From Competibacteraceae bacterium UBA2788 (GTDB lineage: Bacteria; Pseudomonadota; Gammaproteobacteria; Competibacterales; Competibacteraceae), in the NCBI GenBank assembly GCA_002352185.1, contig DEHY01000051.1, positions 1-6,215 on the forward strand: DNA of 6,215 bases. Reading direction: 5' to 3'. The first letter of the stretch is position 1, and every line of letters starts with the position of its first letter. Positions 1 through 6,215 of the stretch are shown piece by piece. The notes under the pieces were generated by a model. It worked only from the letters and a program-made list of their open reading frames with translations, did no database searches and was not told the DNA's origin. The translations under genes and the position numbers were made by a program.

Positions 1-122
1 ACTACTTTTTACAGGACTACCAACAAATTTATATTAAAAACAAAATCTTGAATTATAGAAATTATAGTAATCCGGTTGGATTTTTGGAATTTCCTCTCCT
101 TGCGGATTGGATTCCTAAATAA
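1..122 (+). CDS. 3' end of an unidentified upstream gene (partial)
   Basis: An open frame enters from the left edge (first full codon at 3) and stops at TAA 120-122, giving 39 complete codons. The readable tail is aromatic- and Asn-rich and ends in GFLEFPLLADWIPK. I do not recognise the family. Its AT-rich composition matches the restriction-modification genes that follow, so it may be part of the same acquired block. The gap to the next start codon is 58 bp, close enough for co-transcription with the endonuclease gene, and I see no convincing promoter in that gap. The alternative is that this is chance open frame: 39 codons in AT-rich DNA is only modestly unlikely. Sequence to the left is needed to decide. 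Confidence 0.35.
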   Translation, partial: YFLQDYQQIYIKNKILNYRNYSNPVGFLEFPLLADWIPK

Positions 123-180
123 AGGCCCGCTGGATTAAACCAGCACTATTGGTTAACATTAAAAAGCTTGTTAGTGGCAA

Positions 181-1191
181 ATGCAATCCTCAACTCCCGT
201 GAATTTTGGAATCCACATGAATCATAAAAACTACACTTTAGGAACAGTTGAAGCTTCTGAACAATTGATTAATGACTTGTACATTGATCTGCGAAAAAAA
301 GTAAACCAGTGGGCTTCAATTACTCACCAAACGGCTCAAGCTAGAATGGGTTACATTGGACAGCATCTAGTTAGTGTTGCTACAGGTTATTCAGGCGGAC
401 GTTCTGGAGCGCGGGGAAAAGATTTGATTTTACCTAATAACGAATTCGCAGAAATCAAAACATGTTATCGTGTAGACCAGTTAGGAAAATGCAATAATTG
501 TGGGGCTGCTGTTTCCGGTATTGAAGCTTATTGCCCTGAATGTAACTCAACTAACTTGAAACGAAATGATGACTCTAAATGGCTAATCGGCATACGTCAT
601 GATGAGGAATTCGCAACAATTTTGGAACCGAAGTATTACTATTTAGTGCTATTTGAATTCACCGATCTCAAATTACCGGATACAATTCGGGCATCTATTT
701 GGCGTGTTGACCCGACCGTGCCCGGTTTTGCATATTGCATGATTGACTATTACAAAAACATTCGTGCGGCATCCCATTCAAAAGCTCCATTCAATTTATG
801 GCCTTTTCAACTGAAATTTGATCTGATGAAGCCGATTTTAATATATCGCTCTTACGTTACAAAGGAAGACAAGGTACAAACTGAGATTTTTCCTGGCCGT
901 GATGCTGAAAAATTAAATTTGCTTCAGCCTTTATTTACTTACTCACAATCACAAAATTTGACGCAGGAAAAAATAGTTTGTTTTGCAAGAAGTATAGGAG
1001 CTGAAATTTCGCCAACAGATAACAAACGGAGATTGCTTGAACACGTCCAGCGATTTATTGACGAGTCTAACCTTAATCCTGATTTAGTGATAGACAAACT
1101 TGCTGAAGCCCTCTATTTACCTGAAACACAAAGTTATCTTAAAGATCTACCCCACAGCCTAAGAGAGCGAGCAGGAATCTATAAAATCTAA
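181..1191 (+). CDS. MamI-family type II restriction endonuclease
   Basis: Predicted type II restriction enzyme of 336 aa that cleaves DNA unmodified by the neighbouring methyltransferase. The core is seen directly: GYIGQHL at 57-63, then GARGKD ending in D81, then E91-I-K93. This gives a PD-(D/E)xK-type active site with D81, E91 and K93 as likely metal and catalytic residues. It is followed by a four-cysteine zinc ribbon (C104-x2-C107-x10-C118-x2-C121) and the string NDDSKWLIGIR at 129-139. The order GQHL, GARG-D, E-x-K, VDQLxKC, zinc ribbon and DSKWL matches what I recall of the MamI family (MamI itself recognises GATNNNNATC). That assignment is from memory, not a search. The start is uncertain: ATG 181 gives the longest form with a weak upstream GTGG. 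ATG 217 (MNHKNYTLG) has GGA about 6 nt upstream and fits the family's usual start better. No separate promoter or controller gene is evident. The stop codon TAA (1189-1191) lies in the left copy of a transposon target duplication. Confidence 0.85.
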   Translation: MQSSTPVNFGIHMNHKNYTLGTVEASEQLINDLYIDLRKKVNQWASITHQTAQARMGYIGQHLVSVATGYSGGRSGARGKDLILPNNEFAEIKTCYRVDQLGKCNNCGAAVSGIEAYCPECNSTNLKRNDDSKWLIGIRHDEEFATILEPKYYYLVLFEFTDLKLPDTIRASIWRVDPTVPGFAYCMIDYYKNIRAASHSKAPFNLWPFQLKFDLMKPILIYRSYVTKEDKVQTEIFPGRDAEKLNLLQPLFTYSQSQNLTQEKIVCFARSIGAEISPTDNKRRLLEHVQRFIDESNLNPDLVIDKLAEALYLPETQSYLKDLPHSLRERAGIYKI

Positions 1192-1196
1192 AAAGC
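1189..1196. repeat. Left target-site duplication TAAAAAGC
   Basis: Perfect 8-bp direct repeat of 1290-1297 immediately outside the terminal inverted repeats of the small element. Including the preceding C the repeat is 9 bp (1188-1196 and 1289-1297), but the terminal repeats pair best when 8 bp is taken as the duplication. This copy contains the endonuclease stop codon TAA. Confidence 0.8.
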
Positions 1197-1289
1197 GTAA
1201 CCGTTCAGACCCCACCCCTCACCTGAACGAAGAATCAACGGTTTGGCCTCGAACACAGCAAAAAATAGGCGGGGGGTCTGAACGCATAC
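1197..1289. mobile_element. 93-bp IS66-like MITE (non-autonomous element)
   Basis: Short non-coding element filling the gap between the convergent endonuclease and methyltransferase genes. The left end GTAACCGTTCAGACCCC (1197-1213) and the reverse complement of the right end, GTATGCGTTCAGACCCC (1273-1289), match at 15 of 17 positions, including 12 in an unbroken run. The element is flanked by a perfect 8-bp direct repeat TAAAAAGC. Known of the family: IS66 elements have GTAA-type termini and make 8-bp target duplications, so the element fits a MITE mobilised by an IS66 transposase. It carries no ORF of its own. It is visibly GC-richer than the genes on both sides, with C4 and G6 runs, which marks it as foreign to the cassette. 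Its last base (C1289) supplies one base of the methyltransferase stop codon. The IS66 assignment rests on termini and duplication length only. Confidence 0.78.
1202..1229. repeat. Internal hairpin of the MITE, alternative to end-to-end pairing
   Basis: CGTTCAG (1202-1208) can pair with CTGAACG at 1223-1229 (7-bp stem, 14-nt loop). It can also pair with the second CTGAACG at 1278-1284 as part of the 12-bp terminal pairing. A third 7-bp option is AACCGTT (1199-1205) with AACGGTT (1237-1243). Read from the minus strand, the stem is followed about 6 nt later by TTTTT (1195-1190 region), so it could act as a weak terminator for the methyltransferase transcript. The spacing is imperfect, so this is a suggestion only. 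Confidence 0.4.
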
Positions 1290-3232
1290 TAAAAAGCCAT
1301 GCTTTGTAATAGTTGTTTTTGCTCAAAAGCATATTCGTTAATTTTGGAATTAAGTTCAGATTCACAGCGTAATATGCCAGCCGCTTTTTTGAGATTTTTA
1401 TCTGGCTCAAACAGCACTGATGGCAATGGAAATTCCAAAATATCAGTCGGATACAAGTGGGCTGTTTGACCTCTTATTAGCATTTGTAATCGCTCTGTAG
1501 TAGTAGGCATACGGAGATAAGCTAACAAGATATACGGGTCAACCAATTCCTGATTAGGGCGAATCAGCATCACTTCTCCAACAAAAGAAGCAGAACCACC
1601 AACCCATTCAGGTACGTTTTCTACAATATCAACTTTCTTGGCGATGTAAACGGGTGAGTGCGCTGCCGCTGTCAATAGGATATCGCCTTTTATTAGAATA
1701 AGTTGTTTGTTTCTTTCGCGTTTCTCCTTTTCATCAAAACTAACGAAATTCCGCTCACGGGCAATCCAATTAATTCCATTTCCCGTTAGGTTGCCCACTT
1801 TTACAACGAACAAGCCTTCATCGGTATAATTAAGACGCGGTGGAGTTCGACCATTTGTTGCAAACTCCACGACATCCCGAAGCTTAGTAGTGTTGGGGGT
1901 ATCCACTCTTCCTGCGAGTAAGTTGCCCAGTTCAGAAAACGTATTTTCTTTGGAAATTTCAGGTAGTATTCGGCAAATCCCAACACTGGTTTTTAGCTTC
2001 AGAGATGCTTGTAGATCTTGCGCAAGCTGTGTGAGTTGCGTATTTTTTCTTACTCGACCTGTAGTATCATAACCAACGTTTGTGACATTAGCTAAAACAA
2101 TGTGTGCCTTTTCTTTTTTGTTTTCTTTTAAACCAAACTTACGTATGAATAAAACAAATACGGATGCTTGAGTTCCAGTTGTAGCGAAAGTTTCTGGAGG
2201 TAAAATGACGGCTGCATAAATATACCCAAGATTATCAAGTGCCTTTCGTGCCGTTTGAAAAGTAGAGTTTGTTACTACGCTCTTTGGCAGAACAATAGCT
2301 AAAATGCCACTTGGCTTAAGATACTTAAGTGATTGCTCGATAAAAACGATCTCACTTTGCTGACGATTGGTTAGATAGCCTTCCCTCGTTCGACAAGTCT
2401 GAAAACCGCGTAAGTCAAAAGAAGTATTATCTAGCGTCACACCAAAGGGTGGATTTGTAAAAATCACATCAAAATAATTTGCAACCGGCCATTGATAATT
2501 ATCATCAATTTTAGGGAAAAGAGCATCAGTTACACGCCGATTAAAGTTAATTTCAGCAAAATGCCCCATATTCAGCTCGGCAAGAAGCAACATTCGAGGA
2601 TTTTTATCTGTACCCCAAACCGTATTTTTGTGTGATTTATTTTTTTCTTTATGAAATTTTAGAGTTTCAATAAGAAAAGTTCCAGAACCGCATGCTAAAT
2701 CATACACCAATTGCTCAGGGGTTGGATCGACAAACTCAACCATCATTTTTACAACATCATCAGGCGTAAGATATATTCCTAATCCGCGCCGCATTTCTGA
2801 AGATAAAAATTCTTTGAGAGCAACGCTTCTAATATCAAAAGATATTTCTCTGAATTCAACATATTTGAAAAGTTGGCAAAGAATTACTAATGTCGTATTG
2901 CTTAAATGGAATTTTTCGTCTTTCCAAAGCTCTTTGAACCATGAATTGAAGGTTGCAACATAGTCAGCGAAAATATTTCTAATATCGCTTGCTAGTCTTG
3001 TTACATCATCCTTTGCTAATGGAATTCCTTCTACTGGAAAAATCAGTTTTGGCCCCTTATTTTCATTAGTTTGTTTGAAAAAAAGAAACTTCAACAACTC
3101 ATCAAAGGCTTCTTGCGGTTGCAAACCATCAATATTGCGCATCGTATCATGCGCTCGCCGATACAAAGTGGATAAATCGTAGTCAGCATCAGGATTGTAT
3201 CGCTCAATAAGTGTGTACTGTGCGTTAGTCAT
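1289..3232 (-). CDS. N6-adenine DNA methyltransferase with HsdS-like specificity domain
   Basis: Methylates adenine in the recognition site of the cassette using S-adenosylmethionine, protecting host DNA from the convergent endonuclease. Numbered from ATG 3232 (647 aa): an HsdM-type helical N-terminus (about 20-140); GIYLTP at 152-157 (motif X region); SAM-binding motif I with DLACGSGTF at 178-186; and catalytic motif IV NPPFG at 260-264, the N6-adenine signature, in the motif order of the gamma class. After the catalytic domain, about 446-601 resembles a single type I HsdS target-recognition domain (GRTPP, VGNLTGNGI, IKGDILLTAA, ending LYPTDILEFPLPS). A helical tail follows (about 608-647), as in HsdS spacer helices. 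This makes it a self-sufficient M-S fusion. A TTG at 3244 lengthens the frame by four codons, but AGAGGAA directly abuts it, so ATG 3232 with a 12-nt spacer is preferred. A promoter lies just upstream. The stop overlaps the edge of the MITE. Confidence 0.9.
   Translation of the reverse strand: MTNAQYTLIERYNPDADYDLSTLYRRAHDTMRNIDGLQPQEAFDELLKFLFFKQTNENKGPKLIFPVEGIPLAKDDVTRLASDIRNIFADYVATFNSWFKELWKDEKFHLSNTTLVILCQLFKYVEFREISFDIRSVALKEFLSSEMRRGLGIYLTPDDVVKMMVEFVDPTPEQLVYDLACGSGTFLIETLKFHKEKNKSHKNTVWGTDKNPRMLLLAELNMGHFAEINFNRRVTDALFPKIDDNYQWPVANYFDVIFTNPPFGVTLDNTSFDLRGFQTCRTREGYLTNRQQSEIVFIEQSLKYLKPSGILAIVLPKSVVTNSTFQTARKALDNLGYIYAAVILPPETFATTGTQASVFVLFIRKFGLKENKKEKAHIVLANVTNVGYDTTGRVRKNTQLTQLAQDLQASLKLKTSVGICRILPEISKENTFSELGNLLAGRVDTPNTTKLRDVVEFATNGRTPPRLNYTDEGLFVVKVGNLTGNGINWIARERNFVSFDEKEKRERNKQLILIKGDILLTAAAHSPVYIAKKVDIVENVPEWVGGSASFVGEVMLIRPNQELVDPYILLAYLRMPTTTERLQMLIRGQTAHLYPTDILEFPLPSVLFEPDKNLKKAAGILRCESELNSKINEYAFEQKQLLQSMAF
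1290..1297. repeat. Right target-site duplication TAAAAAGC
   Basis: Second copy of the 8-bp direct repeat. On the minus strand it encodes the last methyltransferase codons: with C1289 and A1298-T1300 it spells ATG GCT TTT TAG, so the stop codon TAG comes from the element's terminal base plus two bases of this copy. Confidence 0.8.
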
Positions 3233-3244
3233 ACTTAGAATCAA

Positions 3245-3251
3245 TTCCTCT
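3245..3251 (-). promoter_or_regulatory. Ribosome binding site of the methyltransferase gene
   Basis: AGAGGAA on the minus strand, 12 nt before ATG 3232. It touches the alternative TTG at 3244 directly, which is too close for initiation there, so the site favours the ATG. The spacer is longer than usual, so expression may be moderate. Confidence 0.5.
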
Positions 3252-3271
3252 TTGGATTTAGAACTAATTCT

Positions 3272-3299
3272 AGTTTAACGATTGTTATAGAAATTTCAA
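3272..3299 (-). promoter_or_regulatory. Probable sigma-70 promoter for the methyltransferase gene
   Basis: On the minus strand, TTGAAA (3299-3294, 5 of 6 to the -35 consensus) is followed by a 16-bp spacer and TAAACT (3277-3272, 4 of 6 to the -10 consensus). Transcription would start near 3265, giving a leader of roughly 33 nt before ATG 3232. The -35 box is within about 10 bp of the border with the GC-rich block, so the cassette carries its own promoter right to its edge. Confidence 0.5.
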
Positions 3300-3320
3300 G
3301 AGCTAATTCCAAAGCAACGG
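3300..3320. other. Composition junction between AT-rich cassette and GC-rich gene
   Basis: AT-rich, non-coding DNA with an in-frame TAA at 3304-3306 gives way within about 20 bp to GC-rich coding sequence that is already inside a protein domain, with no start codon or ribosome site. This marks an insertion, deletion or recombination endpoint. No transposon terminus is visible on the left side of the junction, and the left edge of the inserted block lies outside the window, so the mechanism cannot be read here. Confidence 0.65.
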
Positions 3321-6215
3321 GCGGCTTTCAACCCTGTTACGCGGTCTGGCCCAAAGCACGACCCTGACCGCTGCCGACCGTGAAGTGGTGTGCAAGGAAC
3401 TGGAACGCCCGGAGCAATTTCTGTCGGTGGTGCGGCTGAGCAGTGTGCCCGCAGGACACGGCTTGAACCAGTTGCTACCCATCACCAGACAGATCGAAGG
3501 GTTGCCGGTGTTCGAGAATCTCAGCAACGCCTGTTCAGGAACCGACGGCGCTCACGCCCTGCAAAAAGCCCTGGATCAATACATCATCCTGCATCCCAAC
3601 CACCCCTATCCGTTGCGGGTCGCGCTGGTCAATCCGCCACAACCCGCACATCTGATGATGGGACTGGTGCGCCTGCTCAATGATCACCGTTACCGAAGCG
3701 GGCAAAAGCTCTCAGCCATTGACGCCACCATTTATGCCACGGGCCAACATGCGGATCGGCTGCGGGCCGCGCTCAGCTTCAGCGACACCCAAAAGGAAGA
3801 CGCCGTACAGGAGAAAATCGCCGCCGACCGTCTGCACTTGCATCTTGACCAGACCTGTTTGAACGGCGAACCCCATCTCAGCGAGATCGTCAGCCGGATT
3901 CAGGCGCGACCCTGCCATGTTGCGGCGATTTTCGACGAATCCACCATCCGTCTGCGCCAGCGTGATGCCGGAAGGAATCTGCCGATGAGTCCGTTTTGCC
4001 TCCGCTATGAGGTGAAACTGGATCGCCTGTCCGGGCGGATTGAACTGCGCCCGCAACCGGGTGAATCGCCGTTTAGCGAATTTCTGCTCCTGATGAGCGC
4101 ATTGGAAGGCACCCAGCGGGCGGTGACGCCTCAAGCCTATGCTGATGCCGAGATGCTGGCGGAAACCGCCGATGAAATCCTGCAAGGCGAACACCCCGCC
4201 GCCCGCTGGCTGTTTCTGGCCGACCGGGCGCTGCCGTCGGAAGCCGGGATGAGGTCGGTGCGAATTTGGGAGCGGCGCGAGGGTATGCGGGATACGTTCC
4301 TGGCGGCGCGGGATTTCCGCCCGCTGGCCCGGCTGATTCGCCCGATATTCGCCGGTTGCAATCTGAATGTCACACCGGAACACATGAGCCGCCTGCTGCA
4401 TCAAGGGGCGCGGTTATTGGGCAGCGGCGTGCTGGACATCATCAAACCCCAGGACGGTCTGCCCGATCAGAAAAAGGTGGTGGGTTTCGCCGGGCTGCTG
4501 TTTGCCGCCCGCGATGTGCAGCGCCGCTATCCGGGGGCGCTGGTGTTGTCAGTAGATCACCCGCTGGCGCGATTGTGGCTACGCACAGGAACCCAGACCC
4601 TGGCGGATCGTTGTGATTTGCTGGCGTTGTGGAAAGACGAAACAGCAGCGGTTTTCCATTTGATCGCGATTGAAGTCAAGGCGTCGGACAGCGATCAACT
4701 CGATACTGCCCGCCTGACCCATGCCGTCGAACAACTGCAAAACACCCTGGAGGCGGTTGACGATGGTCTGGCCGCCGCCACGTTGCAGCCCCGTTCGCCG
4801 CTCTCCATCCCCCGCTGCGAAATGCTGAAGCAGACCCTGGCCCGCGCTGCGCAGACCCACTCCGGCGATGCGGCGCTGGATCGCGCCAACCGGTTGTGCT
4901 GGGGCGGCTGGCTGGTCGAACTGTTCACGCCGGATGCCGGGAAACCCGCCCCGCCGATCCGGACCAGTGGCTTGATCGTCAGCGTGCTGCTGCGTCGGGA
5001 AACGGCGGGAACCCTGGAACCACTGAGGTCGGCGATTCAGTGGCCGATCACACAGCGCATCCTCGGTCTGCCGGAAATTGATCAACTCCTGAACTGGGAA
5101 CCAGCAGCGCCGCCCGCCGCCGCGATCAAGCCACCCGGCCCGACCGTGAAACCGGCTCCCGAACCGGTTGCCCCGCCGGTCGCCGTACCCGCTCCTCCAG
5201 CGCCTCCACGTCCTGTCGCAGACCGCATTCCGCCCGTGATGAAACCCGCGTCGCCGGTTCCTGCGCCTGCCGCCGATTCAATCTGGCCGCCGCCAGTCAA
5301 TGCCTTGGGCCTGATCGGCCAATCACAGACCGTCGATTTGCTGGTCAAGCAGGCCCAGATGGTCAAGGCTCTCGGCGAACGCTTCCCCGACAAATTGCTG
5401 GTCGGTCCTGCTGGGGTCGGCAAAAGTACTCTGGCGCGAAACATCGGCGCTTTGTTGCTGAATTGCGAACCGCTGTTCTTCAGTGGCTCCGACTTGCGCC
5501 GTCCGGCCGATTTGCTGGAGCGGCTCACTCAGGAAGGACTCGCGCCTCCACCGGTGGGAGCCGGAATAGTGCGGATCGCACCGTGCCTGATCTTCATCGA
5601 CGAGGTTCATGGCATTTCCGCCGCAGTGGCTACTGCGCTTCTGAGCGCCCTGGATGATCGGCGGATTACCTCCATCGAAGGCGGACTCTACGACTTCAAC
5701 CAAGCGGTATTCCTGTTGGCGACCACCGATCAAGGCAAGCTGTCGGAAGCCTTCCAGAGTCGTCCCAACAAGACCTGGCTGCGCTCCTACACCCTGCATG
5801 AACTGGCCGGCATCGTCTGGCTGCACGGCAAGGAATGTCTGGACGGCGCCGAATTGACCCAGGACGCGTGCTACGAAATCGCCGCTCGCGCCCGCTGCAA
5901 CCCACGCCGCAGTGTTCGGGAGTTGAGCGAGGCATTGCGCCCGCATTTCTTCCACTGCGCCATGCAGCAAGCGGTGGATATGCCATCGTTGCGACAGGCC
6001 GCCGCGCTGATGACCGCCGACCAGATCGCCGCCTTCTACGAGACTCAGGGGATTGACTACAACGGCCTTGACGATGTGGCGCGACGCTTTCTGCGTTACC
6101 TGGAACAGCATGGTGCAGTGTCAGAAGCAACATTGCGGCAGGCACTGGGTTTGACCCACCAGCAGGATTTCGTGGAAACGGCGGAATATCTGACCCGGCT
6201 GGGACTGATCGAAAC
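3307..6215 (+). CDS. DptH-like defence protein fused to RuvB-like AAA+ ATPase, truncated at both ends
   Basis: One frame stays open for 969 codons (numbered from 3307) and runs off the right edge. Residues about 1-590 resemble the middle of large DptH-type phage-defence ATPases: ILHPNHPYPLRVALVNP at about 94-110, RRYPGALVLSVD at about 406-417, and a nuclease-like D437...E456-V-K458 that fits PD-(D/E)xK. A Pro/Ala-rich linker spans about 599-662. A RuvB-like AAA+ domain follows: Walker A GPAGVGKST (700-708), Walker B LIFIDEVH (761-768, D765 E766), sensor 1 around T806-T807, likely arginine finger R819, and sensor 2 NPRRSVREL (865-873). From about 920 a winged-helix segment like the RuvB C-terminus ends near the window edge in RLGLIE. 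The frame begins after TAA 3304-3306; the first ATG is only at 3655, and no start before it has a good ribosome site, although GTG 3427 has GGAG 12 nt upstream. The 5' part is therefore missing. The DptH-like call is from motif memory; the AAA+ call is firm. It may be a pseudogene or a surviving C-terminal fragment. Confidence 0.75.

Noticed and set aside
129..144. GCTGG-ATTAAA-CCAGC hairpin after the first open frame, as a terminator
   Set aside because: The stem is only 5 bp and no T run follows, so it does not meet the pattern of an intrinsic terminator on either strand.
3712..4404. 230-codon open frame on the minus strand opposite the DptH-like part
   Set aside because: It is low-complexity (Gln, Arg and Pro rich) with no recognisable motif, and lies entirely inside the better-supported plus-strand frame.
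5101..5292. Pro/Ala-rich segment as a low-complexity repeat or separate gene boundary
   Set aside because: The frame continues without interruption and the composition fits an interdomain linker. No regular nucleotide repeat unit is seen.
5323..6111. 262-codon open frame on the minus strand opposite the AAA+ domain
   Set aside because: It is a shadow of the plus-strand frame, which has clear Walker A, Walker B, sensor and winged-helix motifs. Long antisense frames are expected in GC-rich DNA, and no domain is visible in it.
3655..6215. Intact gene starting at the first in-frame ATG
   Set aside because: The ATG has no ribosome site and lies inside the conserved-looking LRVALVNP region. Coding-like sequence extends at least 110 codons further upstream, so the ATG is most likely an internal Met.

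Overview
The window is a compositional mosaic of two blocks. Positions 1 to about 3300 are AT-rich (a sampled row at 1021-1080 is 42% GC; 2641-2700 is 27%). From about 3310 to the right edge it is GC-rich (4801-4860 is 68% GC) with the codon use of a high-GC proteobacterium. I cannot name the organism; a GC-rich Gram-negative host carrying a horizontally acquired AT-rich cassette fits best.

The left block is a complete restriction-modification cassette. A MamI-family type II restriction endonuclease (181-1191, +) faces a gamma-class N6-adenine DNA methyltransferase with a built-in HsdS-like specificity domain (1289-3232, -). The two genes are convergent. Before them, the last 39 complete codons of an unidentified gene end at 122.

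Between the two stop codons lies a 93-bp non-autonomous transposable element (1197-1289). It has 17-bp terminal inverted repeats ending GTA...TAC and is flanked by a perfect 8-bp duplication, TAAAAAGC. This fits an IS66-family-derived MITE. Removing the element and one duplication copy restores an ancestral arrangement in which the two genes overlapped tail to tail by 4 bp. The duplication rebuilt both stop codons, so neither protein changed.

The right block is a single open frame of 969 codons (3307 to the right edge) with no credible start codon and no stop inside the window. It reads as the C-terminal part of a large DptH-like defence ATPase: an LRVALVNP-type core and a PD-(D/E)xK-like segment, then a Pro/Ala-rich linker. 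It ends in a RuvB-like AAA+ ATPase with a winged-helix tail instead of the HerA/FtsK-type motor I would expect there. Its 5' part is missing exactly where the AT-rich cassette begins. The restriction-modification cassette therefore appears to have landed in, or replaced the front of, another defence gene, a layout typical of a defence island with turnover.

The two proteins of the cassette work together: the methyltransferase protects host sites and the nuclease cuts unmodified incoming DNA. The DptH/RuvB-like protein probably belonged to a separate nucleic-acid-handling defence system and is either inactivated or expressed as a C-terminal fragment.
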